64,000 bases of DNA, taken from assembly GCA_902569055.1 (NCBI GenBank), contig CACFSU010000004.1, forward strand, positions 1-64,000, given 5' to 3'. Each line of letters starts with the position of its first letter. The stretch's first letter is position 1. This DNA is from an uncultured Pelagibacteraceae bacterium (GTDB lineage Bacteria > Pseudomonadota > Alphaproteobacteria > Pelagibacterales > Pelagibacteraceae). The position numbers were made by a program, and so were the translations under genes. Of the stretch, positions 35,653-43,298 are shown piece after piece. The notes beneath the pieces were generated by a model. It ran no database searches and had not been told where the DNA came from. It saw only the letters and a list, made by a program, of their open reading frames with translations.

Positions 35653-37044
35653 TTATTTTTTTAATCCAATCATACAAAAACCTTGTTTATTAATTTTTCC
35701 AAAATCTCCTGGGCATACTTCCTTTAAAACATCAGAATTTCCCGTGTATATAATACCACCGTTGGGGTCTAATTTTTCTATCTTCCCTTTTATACTTTTA
35801 AACCAGATTGGCCTAGAGCTTAAGTGATAAGATAAATTTCCAGCGTGCCATTCATCACCCACAACGTACATAATCTTATTTGAAAAATTTTTACTCCACC
35901 TTCTTTCAATCAAAGTAGCAATTTCTTTACCTGAATAATCTGTCCGTTTATTGGTTTGAGAAATTGAAATGTAAGAATAAAGAATAGGGGATAAAAAAAA
36001 TAAAAATAAAAAACCATATAAAAAATAATTAAGTTTTTTAATATTGATTTGAGATTTAAATAAATAAACAAATAACACTCCAAAAAATAAATAAAAAGGT
36101 GTCATCCACATCGTTCTAATTTTAGAGCCAGTAATAATCGAAGTAACTAACATTAGAAATATAGGTAAGAAATTAATAAAAATTAGAAAAATTAATTTCT
36201 TATCTTTAAAATTTATTTTAAATTTAATCTTTTTTACAAGTAATAAAATAAGAACAAAAAATGGAATTAATAATCCAATTTGTTTAAGCAAGAAAATTAT
36301 AGGATATTTTACATGATCAATAAAGTTCGAGCCTTCTAAACCAGTTCTCATTAATCCATAAGTTATTGTTGTATAATTATTTTCATGGAGCCATATTAAA
36401 TGAGGAATTAACAAAATAATAAAAATTTCAAAAATAATCAGATATTTAAAGTCAAGTTTAATCATTTTTTTAAAAAAAATGTAATATATAAAAAAAAGAT
36501 CAATTGAAATTAGCAAATAAATAAACAAATATTTAGATAAAAATCCTAGAGCAGCAAATAATCCGACTAATAAACAATCTATAAATTTAATTTCTTTTTT
36601 ATCAAAAATTTTCCAAGAATAATAAACAACTAATGACCAAAAAGGTAGTTGAGATACATTCACATTAAACTCTGGAGTAGTAAAATTGTAAAAAAATATA
36701 GATACTAATAAAAAAACTGAGATTAGACTTAATATATAGTTATTTAAAATTTCATTTGCAAATTTAAACACATAAAAAAATGAAATAACTACAAATATTT
36801 GGCTAAGTAAATAATAAGCCCAATCTTGAGAACCAAAAATTTGGTAAAATACTTCTACAAAAAAAGCACTTCCTGGTGGGTGTTTATTAAACCCCCAATC
36901 CAAATTGCTTCCCCAAGCTAAAGCCTCTATAACATCTAAAGGTAAATTTTGATTGGTCAATGCTGGAACCAAGGTCCATATAGACAAATGGAAAAAAATA
37001 AAAATAAAGAAAATATTGATTATATTTCTTTTAAAAACATTCAT
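35653..37044 (-). CDS. GT39/ArnT-like membrane glycosyltransferase
   Basis: A 463-aa polytopic membrane protein with about ten or more hydrophobic helices. The first extracytoplasmic loop has acidic residues (LPLDVIEALAWGSNLDWGFNKHPPGSAFF), as in PMT/ArnT enzymes that transfer a sugar from a polyprenyl-phosphate carrier to lipid A, glycan or protein; HPP-type sequence after the loop is typical. It abuts the GT2 gene, which would make the polyprenyl-linked donor. The acceptor is unknown. It diverges from dksA. Confidence 0.83.
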   Translation of the reverse strand: MNVFKRNIINIFFIFIFFHLSIWTLVPALTNQNLPLDVIEALAWGSNLDWGFNKHPPGSAFFVEVFYQIFGSQDWAYYLLSQIFVVISFFYVFKFANEILNNYILSLISVFLLVSIFFYNFTTPEFNVNVSQLPFWSLVVYYSWKIFDKKEIKFIDCLLVGLFAALGFLSKYLFIYLLISIDLFFIYYIFFKKMIKLDFKYLIIFEIFIILLIPHLIWLHENNYTTITYGLMRTGLEGSNFIDHVKYPIIFLLKQIGLLIPFFVLILLLVKKIKFKINFKDKKLIFLIFINFLPIFLMLVTSIITGSKIRTMWMTPFYLFFGVLFVYLFKSQINIKKLNYFLYGFLFLFFLSPILYSYISISQTNKRTDYSGKEIATLIERRWSKNFSNKIMYVVGDEWHAGNLSYHLSSRPIWFKSIKGKIEKLDPNGGIIYTGNSDVLKEVCPGDFGKINKQGFCMIGLKK

Positions 37045-37073
37045 AATCTAACATTTACATTAATTAACCCTAG

Positions 37074-37101
37074 TTGACACCCTAATTTTGATGAATATAC
37101 T
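37074..37101 (+). promoter_or_regulatory. consensus sigma-70 promoter of the dksA-like gene
   Basis: TTGACA (37074-37079) and TATACT (37096-37101) are separated by 16 bases, one of the best promoter matches in the window. Transcription would start near 37108, downstream of the first two in-frame ATGs, so translation should begin at 37124. Confidence 0.7.
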
Positions 37102-37123
37102 GCGCCGCTATCAAATTACAGCA

Positions 37124-37648
37124 ATGCCTAAAACTACAAAAGTAAAAAAAAAAATTACCAAATCAAAATCAAAAAAGATTGTTAAACAAAAACCGAAAAA
37201 GATTTCAAAATCAAAACAAGCCCCAAAAGGTCCTATAAAAATTTCTACAACTTATGTGCCAAAAGAAACTGAAAAATATATGTGTGAAAAACACAAAGTT
37301 TATTTCAGAATAAAATTACAAGATTGGAAGAAAGAATTAATAAAAGCTAACAATGAAGCTTTATACAATGGAAGTATGGATGATAATGTTATTTCAGCTG
37401 ATATAGTTGATCAAGCAAGTTCATATACAGACAAAAACGTGGAAATGAAAGCTATTAATAGACAGATAAAATTAATTTCTGAAATTGATAAGGCCTTAAT
37501 CAGAATAAAAGATGATACTTACGGATACTGTTTAGATACAGCAGAACCAATTGGTCTTAAAAGATTGATGGCTAGACCTGTTGCAAAATATACTATTGCA
37601 GCACAAGAAAATCATGAAAAAAATGAAAAGGTTCATGCTGATGACTAA
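37124..37648 (+). CDS. dksA: DksA/TraR-family transcription regulator, single-Cys variant
   Basis: RNA-polymerase secondary-channel regulator linked to ppGpp. The track start at 37088 lies inside the promoter, so I use the third Met at 37124 (MPKTTK), giving 174 aa. A Lys-rich N-terminal tail is followed by the coiled coil with the acidic tip region (IVDQASSYTDKNVEMKA) and the zinc-finger region YGYCLDTAEPIGLKRLMARPVAKYTIAAQENHE. Only one of the four finger Cys remains, as in the cysteine-poor alphaproteobacterial type, so zinc binding is unlikely. Two tiny ORFs overlap its end. Confidence 0.88.
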   Translation: MPKTTKVKKKITKSKSKKIVKQKPKKISKSKQAPKGPIKISTTYVPKETEKYMCEKHKVYFRIKLQDWKKELIKANNEALYNGSMDDNVISADIVDQASSYTDKNVEMKAINRQIKLISEIDKALIRIKDDTYGYCLDTAEPIGLKRLMARPVAKYTIAAQENHEKNEKVHADD

Positions 37649-37769
37649 GAAAAGAAAAAAAAATACTAGAGTAAAAAATCCTATTACTTACAATTTTACT
37701 AAAAAATATATCTACTACTATTATATTTTTTTTTGGATATTATTGTTAATATTTGTTTTCAGTAAATGA
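37641..37769 (+). CDS. possible 42-aa single-span membrane protein
   Basis: An ORF starting at an ATG that overlaps the last codons of dksA (ATGACTAA) encodes a very basic N-terminus (MTKKRKKNTRVK) and a C-terminal hydrophobic span (YIYYYYIFFWILLLIFVFSK). The positive-inside arrangement predicts a cytoplasmic tail and one membrane helix. The stop overlaps the next tiny ORF by ATGA. No family is recognised. Overlaps on both sides are typical of real genes here, but an A+T-rich chance ORF is possible. Confidence 0.45.
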   Translation: MTKKRKKNTRVKNPITYNFTKKYIYYYYIFFWILLLIFVFSK

Positions 37770-37870
37770 ACAAAAAGATAATACTTATTGTTATTATAGT
37801 GTTAGCTATAGAATTATCAGGTCATGGAATCATAGTTTCATTAATAAGATTATTAAATTCTATGAATTAA
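37766..37870 (+). CDS. possible 34-aa hydrophobic peptide
   Basis: This ORF is too short for the ORF track. It begins in an ATGA overlap with the 42-aa ORF and reads MNKKIILIVIIVLAIELSGHGIIVSLIRLLNSMN. It is one hydrophobic helix with a short basic start and ends four bases into the 3' end of the opposite-strand transporter ATPase gene. The tandem overlap suggests translational coupling, but coding status rests on layout alone. Confidence 0.35.
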   Translation: MNKKIILIVIIVLAIELSGHGIIVSLIRLLNSMN

Positions 37871-38658
37871 TTTGCATCTAGAACAGCATGCAAAAATTGT
37901 TTTGTTCTTTCATTTTGAGGATTTCCAAATAGTTTTTCTGGTGGTCCTTGTTCAAATATTTTTCCTTCATTAAAAAAACATACTCTATCAGAAATTTCTC
38001 TAGCAAAACCCATTTGATGAGTGACCATGATCATCGTTAAGTTATGTTCTTTATTTAAAGATCTAATTACATTTAAAACTTCTCCAACAACCTCTGGATC
38101 TAATGCTGATGTTATTTCATCTAAAAGCATCACTTTTGGCCTCATAGCAAGCGCTCTCGCGATAGCAACTCTTTGTTGTTGTCCTCCTGATAGCCTACTT
38201 GGATGTTGATCTTTTTTATCAGTTAAACCAACAAGTTCTAATAATTCCAAAGCTCTTTTCTCTGCCTGTTCTTTTTTCATTCCTAATACTTCTACTGGTG
38301 CCTCTATACAATTTTGTAATGCTGTCATGTGTGGAAATAAATTAAATTGTTGAAACACCATTCCTATTTTTGACCTTCTCTCTCTTAAGTATCTCTCATT
38401 GGCTTCGACAAAACTTCCATTTATATTTGTATGCGTTAAAGGTTCGCCATCTAAATGAATTACTCCTCCATTTATCTTCTCTAAAGTCATTAAAACTCTC
38501 AATACTGTTGTTTTTCCGGATCCAGATGGGCCTATGATTGAAACCATTTCATTTTTTTTAATTTCCAGATTAAGTTTATCTAAAACAACTAAATCGCCAT
38601 ATTGTTTAGTTACATTTTCAAACTTGACTATGACTTCATCTGAGTTGTTATTTTTCAT
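37867..38658 (-). CDS. polar amino acid/ectoine-type ABC transporter ATP-binding protein
   Basis: Cytoplasmic ATPase of a PAAT-family importer, 263 aa. Walker A is GPSGSGKTT near residues 39-47, the signature is LSGGQQQRVAIARALA, Walker B is MLLDEITSALDP, and the switch His is in MIMVTHQMGFAREI. It closely resembles EhuA and GlnQ. It is last in a four-gene operon with two permeases and a binding protein, all on the minus strand. The choice of ectoine as ligand rests on the binding protein. Confidence 0.9.
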   Translation of the reverse strand: MKNNNSDEVIVKFENVTKQYGDLVVLDKLNLEIKKNEMVSIIGPSGSGKTTVLRVLMTLEKINGGVIHLDGEPLTHTNINGSFVEANERYLRERRSKIGMVFQQFNLFPHMTALQNCIEAPVEVLGMKKEQAEKRALELLELVGLTDKKDQHPSRLSGGQQQRVAIARALAMRPKVMLLDEITSALDPEVVGEVLNVIRSLNKEHNLTMIMVTHQMGFAREISDRVCFFNEGKIFEQGPPEKLFGNPQNERTKQFLHAVLDAN

Positions 38659-38660
38659 AA

Positions 38661-39338
38661 TTATTTTTTAATTTTACCTTGCGCTATATTAACATCTCTT
38701 TCAAGTTTTCTAACCCACATTGCAGCAGGTATTGATAATGTTAAAAAGATAATACCAACTAAAGTATAAGGCTCTAAATATCTATAGTTATAACCACCAA
38801 CTGCAGTAGCAGCATGGAATAGTTCCGCAACACCAATCGTTGATAAAAGAGGTGTATCTTTAAATATTCCAACTAAGTAATTTCCCATTCCTGGAATAGC
38901 TATAGGAAATGCTTGAGGAAGAACTATTCTTCTGTAAGTGTAAATTGTAGAAAAATTTAAAGCTCTGCAAGCTTCCCATTGTGTTTTTGATACTCCCTCA
39001 AGTGCCCCACGATATACTTCTGACATATATGTTCCAAAGTGAAGACCAATAGTAATCATTCCACACACCCAGGCAGATAAAGTAATGCCAAATTGTGGTA
39101 GTACGAAATAAACGAAAAATAATTGTATTAGTAATGGTGTCGATCTAATAAACTCAACTATTTCTCTATTAACCCAATTGAAAATTTTTGAAGGTGTTCT
39201 TTGTGCTAATAAAAAAAATAATCCAACAATCAAAGCAATCGCATAACCTACTCCAGCTGCTAAAATAGTATTAAGTGTTGCGATTGCCATTTGAGGCAAT
39301 ATTTCATAGGTAAAATCCCACCTCCAACCCATTTCCAT
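38661..39338 (-). CDS. amino acid/ectoine-type ABC transporter permease (EhuD-like)
   Basis: Inner-membrane permease of the HisM/GlnP type, 225 aa, with about five helices. Motifs are RSTPLLIQLFFVYFVLPQFGI and the EAA loop SKTQWEACRALNFSTIYTYRRIVLPQAFPIAIPGMGNYL. It pairs with the next permease to form the heterodimeric channel. It starts two bases after that gene and is followed by the ATPase with a two-base gap. Confidence 0.9.
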   Translation of the reverse strand: MEMGWRWDFTYEILPQMAIATLNTILAAGVGYAIALIVGLFFLLAQRTPSKIFNWVNREIVEFIRSTPLLIQLFFVYFVLPQFGITLSAWVCGMITIGLHFGTYMSEVYRGALEGVSKTQWEACRALNFSTIYTYRRIVLPQAFPIAIPGMGNYLVGIFKDTPLLSTIGVAELFHAATAVGGYNYRYLEPYTLVGIIFLTLSIPAAMWVRKLERDVNIAQGKIKK

Positions 39339-39340
39339 AT

Positions 39341-40048
39341 TTAAATTTTCTCCTTTCCAACTTTTCTAGCTGCTAAAACTTCTAACCATCTTAAAAATGG
39401 AACCAATGCAAATCTAGCCATTATGTAGTAAATAAGTAATGCTGTTCCAAAACATTGTGCTGATAACCACGTAATAGAGTTAATTTGTTTTGCTTCAAAA
39501 GTTAAATCAACCACAGTAACTAATGCTACCAATGCAGTAGCTTTTAATAATTCTACAGTTAAATTTGCAGCAGGTGGTAATATTATTGGAAATATTTGTG
39601 GTATTATAATTCTTTTAATTTTTTTTGCAGGCGTAAAATTTAATGAATGAGCAGCTTCCCATTGTCCTTTAGGTACTGCAAGGATCCCTGCTCTAACTAT
39701 TTCAGCACCGTATGCTCCAAAATTCAAACCTAAAGCTACTACTCCTGCTGTAAAAGCTTCTAAAGAAATTCCAAAAAATGGTAATACATAATAAGCCCAG
39801 AATAATTGCACTAGAAGTGACGTTCCTCTAAAAAATTCTATATATACAGTAGCTATACCTTGTATTACAGGATTTTTAGAAAGTCTCATTAAACCAAATA
39901 TCATAGAAATGATTACATAAAGAATCATTGAGCAAACAAGAACTTTCATTGTCGTTACTGTTCCAAGTAAAAGAGTAATTCCGTGTTCGTTTAAAAATTC
40001 AAAATATGTCAAAGTAATTCCTTTAGATTTATAAAAACCAGGCAACAA
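39341..40048 (-). CDS. amino acid/ectoine-type ABC transporter permease (EhuC-like)
   Basis: Second permease, 235 aa, again with about five helices, the FRGTSLLVQLFWAYYVLPFFGI motif and an EAA loop (PKGQWEAAHSLNFTPAKKIKRIIIPQIFPIILPPAANL). A strong hairpin lies between the binding-protein gene and this gene. The first Met is about ten residues ahead of the usual family start, so initiation at a later Met cannot be excluded. Confidence 0.9.
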   Translation of the reverse strand: MLPGFYKSKGITLTYFEFLNEHGITLLLGTVTTMKVLVCSMILYVIISMIFGLMRLSKNPVIQGIATVYIEFFRGTSLLVQLFWAYYVLPFFGISLEAFTAGVVALGLNFGAYGAEIVRAGILAVPKGQWEAAHSLNFTPAKKIKRIIIPQIFPIILPPAANLTVELLKATALVALVTVVDLTFEAKQINSITWLSAQCFGTALLIYYIMARFALVPFLRWLEVLAARKVGKEKI

Positions 40049-40064
40049 TTTAGTTGCCTGGTTT
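40035..40064 (-). terminator. intercistronic hairpin between the binding-protein gene and permease genes
   Basis: AAACCAGGCAAC and GTTGCCTGGTTT form a perfect 12-bp stem with a 6-nt loop, located after the binding protein gene stop; on the coding strand it is followed by TTATAAAT, a weak T-tract. It should cause partial termination or protect the upstream mRNA, raising binding-protein yield relative to the permeases. Confidence 0.8.
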
Positions 40065-40085
40065 ATCTTTTAATAGCTTATTAAA

Positions 40086-40928
40086 TTATTTAGTTGAGCA
40101 AGCCCACTCAGTACTCATGTCAGGCGGAGGTAGTTGAGCTTTATCATACCCATACTCTCCAGCTCTTTTCAACATAGTTGCTGGGTTAGCCATAACTTTA
40201 GCTAGAGCAGCATTAAATGCTTCTCTAAATTTGTCATCACCTTTTCTAAATCCAATACCTACTACGTTTAAAGTTTCCTTAGGCATTAATTTTGGATCAG
40301 TAACTTCAAATTTTCCATTAGTTTTTTTCTCATGTTCTTTAGCACCAAAGAATGTTTGCACTGCAACGTCAGCTCTTCCAGCTTTCATTGCTGCTAAAAT
40401 TCCAACTTCACCTTCAACTAAAAGCATTTGACTATCTGGCACACCGTATTTTTTAGCCGCTTCTACAGTATTAAATCCAGTTCCTGTTACTAATTTAGCT
40501 CCAGTTGAAATAACATCAGCATAATTGTTAATATTTTTTGGATTTCCTTTTGGTACTAGCATTGCATCACCAAAAACACCTATAGGATCTGAAAAGTCCA
40601 TGTTTGCACATCTACTTTTTAAGATATACATACCACCAGTAATCATATCTGCACGGTCTGCATTTAATCCTGGGATTAATCCTGACCATTCAAAAACTTT
40701 TGTTTCATGTTCAGTGATACCCATCTCTTCTAGAACTGTTAATGCTATCATGTTAACAAATCCTAAAGCTTCACCACCATCTCCAGCATAAGCCCATGGC
40801 ACCGCTGTTCCAAAACCTAATCTTAATTTGTGCCCATCTGCAAGTCTCTCTGTAAGTGTTTTTGCATTTACAGTAGAAATTGAAAAAAGAAGCACTAATA
40901 AGATTGTTAATGATTTAAATAATCTCAT
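40086..40928 (-). CDS. ehuB: ectoine/hydroxyectoine-type ABC transporter substrate-binding protein (EhuB-like)
   Basis: Periplasmic SBP_bac_3 protein of 280 aa with a signal peptide cut after STVNA. The pocket region LRLGFGTAVPWAYAGDGGEALGFVNMIALTVLEEMGI and the GGMYILKSRCANMDFSDP segment resemble EhuB, which binds ectoine and hydroxyectoine, and the C-terminal ANPATMLKRAGEYGYDKAQLPP also fits. It is first in the operon and carries a good ribosome site (GAGAGGGAA). A polar amino acid or another cyclic osmolyte is a fair alternative. Confidence 0.82.
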   Translation of the reverse strand: MRLFKSLTILLVLLFSISTVNAKTLTERLADGHKLRLGFGTAVPWAYAGDGGEALGFVNMIALTVLEEMGITEHETKVFEWSGLIPGLNADRADMITGGMYILKSRCANMDFSDPIGVFGDAMLVPKGNPKNINNYADVISTGAKLVTGTGFNTVEAAKKYGVPDSQMLLVEGEVGILAAMKAGRADVAVQTFFGAKEHEKKTNGKFEVTDPKLMPKETLNVVGIGFRKGDDKFREAFNAALAKVMANPATMLKRAGEYGYDKAQLPPPDMSTEWACSTK

Positions 40929-40978
40929 TATTTGTTCCCTCTCTAATTTAGTTTAAAAATAATTAAACCAAAAATAAA

Positions 40979-41005
40979 GTTGAAAGTATAGTTGAAAAAT
41001 TTCAA
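40979..41005 (-). promoter_or_regulatory. possible promoter/operator of the Ehu-like operon
   Basis: On the coding strand TATACT (from AGTATA at 40985-40990) is a good -10 hexamer. It is embedded in repeated TTTCAAC elements (GTTGAAA at 40979 and 40991) facing a TTTCAA at 41000. The repeats might be an operator. No convincing -35 is seen. Confidence 0.3.
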
Positions 41006-41023
41006 TCAGAAGTTGATAAAAAA

Positions 41024-41812
41024 TTATTGAATTAAAATATTGTTTCCAATTTTTATTTTACCATCATTTAAGGCTGTTAAATAAATACCCATATCGAAAT
41101 GATTATAAGTTTTTTTTAATAATGAAAGTAAATTTAAACTATCGTCATTAGTATTTGGTCTTAAATTAATTGCTACACATCTTGGAATGTTTTTTTCAAC
41201 TTTAAAAGAAATATTATTAATCTTAATAGTTTTGCCTATCCATTCTCGTTCGATCCAAGGTTTAATCCCATCTATATAAATATTTCCTCTAAATCTCGGT
41301 ATTTCAATTTTTATACCTATTTTTTTTTGGAAATCATTGATGCTTTGTATGTTTATAAGTGAAACTGAATTAATAAAATCAACTTTATTTGAAATTGTTG
41401 TATCAAAAAAAGGATATTCTTCATTTTTCATTAACATTATTGGTTCCTTAATAAAACTTTCTAATTCTATAATCTTTTTTGAAAGCAATTGACGTTCTTT
41501 AAAATTATTTACATCTATATTTAAAATTTCCTTATCTTTAAAAATTAGTGTTAATTTATTTTCATTGAATAAGAAATTATACTTATTCAACACCGGAGTG
41601 TTTTTAAGTGTTAAAATTTTATTCCACTTTCCTTTTCTATCTTTAGGATTTTTTTCAAATAATTTAACTGCTTCCAAGTCTAAATTTTTTGCAAATGCAA
41701 AGATTCTATCTCCGACAATTCCAATATTTTTCTTTATTTCGCACTCATTAATACTTTGAAATGACACAGATTTAACAGGACAGTAATTTATTGAAGAAAT
41801 AGATAAGCTCAT
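41024..41812 (-). CDS. MOSC-domain protein
   Basis: A 262-aa protein with the N-terminal MOSC beta-barrel (SISSINYCPVKSVSFQSINECEIKKNIGIVGDRIFAFAKN) followed by the MOSC domain, in which PRFRGNIYIDG and the Cys region CVAINLRPNTND match the molybdenum-cofactor-sulfurase-like family. Related YcbX and mARC proteins carry Mo cofactor and reduce N-hydroxylated compounds. It diverges from the PhyH gene with only 19 bases between starts, so the two promoters overlap coding DNA. The substrate is unknown. Confidence 0.83.
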   Translation of the reverse strand: MSLSISSINYCPVKSVSFQSINECEIKKNIGIVGDRIFAFAKNLDLEAVKLFEKNPKDRKGKWNKILTLKNTPVLNKYNFLFNENKLTLIFKDKEILNIDVNNFKERQLLSKKIIELESFIKEPIMLMKNEEYPFFDTTISNKVDFINSVSLINIQSINDFQKKIGIKIEIPRFRGNIYIDGIKPWIEREWIGKTIKINNISFKVEKNIPRCVAINLRPNTNDDSLNLLSLLKKTYNHFDMGIYLTALNDGKIKIGNNILIQ

Positions 41813-41831
41813 ATAATGTTTTTAAAATAAT

Positions 41832-42659
41832 ATGACTTATCTTTCATCAAATCAACTTAAACAGTACAAAGATAAAGGATTTGTTTCTCCAATAAATATT
41901 TTTTCAAAAGAGAAAGCAAACGAAATACGAAATGAAATTGAGTTAATCGAAAATAAAATGCCTGGAGAATTAGAAAAATCAGGTAGATACAATGCGCATT
42001 TGATTTCACCCTTATTAGATGATGTTACTCATAATTCAAAAATTTTAGATGCAGTTCAAAGTTTAATTGGAGAAAATATTCTTGTTTGTGGAACTACTTT
42101 ATTTATAAAAAATCCAAATGAAAAAGGATTTGTTAGTTATCACCAAGATGCAAAATACATAGGATTAAAACCATATAATTGGGTAACCGCTTGGGTTGCT
42201 ATCACTAATTCAAATGAAAAAAATGGATGTATGAGAATGTGGTCTGGTTCTCACAAAGATAATCTTAAAAAACATGATCAAAAATTCAATGCGGGAAATT
42301 TATTAACTAGAGGTCAAACTGTTCAAAATGTACCAAAAGAAGAAACAACACCTTTAATCTTAAAAGCAGGACAAATGTCCTTGCATCATCCAACTGTGGT
42401 TCATGGTTCAGATCTAAATAAAAGCAATGACCGAAGAATAGGATTTGTAATACAAAGTTATATTGGCACTGATGTTAAACAAGTGCTAGGTAAAAATGGT
42501 GTTCAGCTAGCAAGAGGAATAGATAAATTTAATTACCATGAAAAAATTAGAAGACCACAAAAATTAATGGATGAAAATGATATAAAATTAAAAAAACAAG
42601 AAAATAATAATCTTCAAGAAATTTTTTATAAAGGTTCTGATAAGAAAGGTAAATTTTGA
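41832..42659 (+). CDS. PhyH-family Fe(II)/2-oxoglutarate dioxygenase
   Basis: A 275-aa phytanoyl-CoA-dioxygenase-like enzyme. The iron-binding HxD is in VSYHQDAKYIGL, the distal His in LHHPTVVHGSDLN, and the 2OG-binding Arg in NDRRIGFVIQSY. Members hydroxylate small molecules, including phosphonates (PhnY is in this superfamily) and ectoine (EctD), but the sequence lacks the EctD signature as far as I recall. It stands alone on the plus strand between minus-strand genes and abuts the 3' end of the GST gene. Confidence 0.85.
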   Translation: MTYLSSNQLKQYKDKGFVSPINIFSKEKANEIRNEIELIENKMPGELEKSGRYNAHLISPLLDDVTHNSKILDAVQSLIGENILVCGTTLFIKNPNEKGFVSYHQDAKYIGLKPYNWVTAWVAITNSNEKNGCMRMWSGSHKDNLKKHDQKFNAGNLLTRGQTVQNVPKEETTPLILKAGQMSLHHPTVVHGSDLNKSNDRRIGFVIQSYIGTDVKQVLGKNGVQLARGIDKFNYHEKIRRPQKLMDENDIKLKKQENNNLQEIFYKGSDKKGKF

Positions 42660-43298
42660 CTAAGGTTTTGGTATAATAGCGCCATTATTGAATTGATCAT
42701 ATCCTTTAATTACCGCCTCACGTTCAGATATTTCTAAATACCACCTTAATAAATTTTTATAATTTTTAAGACCAATATCGTGCCAATCATGTCTAGCTAT
42801 CCATGGCCATGTTGCAATGTCTGCAATAGTATAATCCTCACCAGCCATAAATTTAGTATTTGATAACCTTTCATCTAATTCATTGTATATCCTCTCAGAG
42901 ATTTTAAAATATCTGTTTTCACCAAATTTACTTTTACCTGGGTTATAATGATGAAATTGATGATGTTGACCCAACATTGGTCCAACATATCCCATTTGTG
43001 CCATAAGCCATTGATTTATTTCTAATCGATTTTTTTTATCATAAAACTTTCCACTTTGTTCTGCCAAATAAATTAAAATTGCACCTGACTCAAAAACTGT
43101 TTTATCATTTTTATGATCTACTATTACTGGAATTTTACTAAAAGGACTTATTTTTTTAAAATTTGAATTAAACTGCTCTTTTTTATCTAAATCAACTTTA
43201 GTAACTTGGTAATCATAACCAATCTCCTCAAGCATAATACTAATTTTTTTTCCATTAGGAGTATCTGCTGAAAATAACTCAATCACCTTTAATGCCAA
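42660..43298 (-). CDS. glutathione S-transferase family protein (YfcG/YghU-like)
   Basis: A 212-aa thioredoxin-fold N-domain plus helical C-domain. The N-terminal VIELFSADTPNGKKISIMLEEIGYDYQVTKVDL uses the TPNG motif of the Nu-class, followed by the cis-Pro KIPVIVD and glutathione-binding ESGAILIYLAE. The C-domain has ADIATWPW. Nu-class members act as disulfide-bond reductases or peroxidases on glutathione. Its start overlaps the ferredoxin reductase gene by 20 bases, so the two are co-transcribed. Confidence 0.87.
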   Translation of the reverse strand: MALKVIELFSADTPNGKKISIMLEEIGYDYQVTKVDLDKKEQFNSNFKKISPFSKIPVIVDHKNDKTVFESGAILIYLAEQSGKFYDKKNRLEINQWLMAQMGYVGPMLGQHHQFHHYNPGKSKFGENRYFKISERIYNELDERLSNTKFMAGEDYTIADIATWPWIARHDWHDIGLKNYKNLLRWYLEISEREAVIKGYDQFNNGAIIPKP

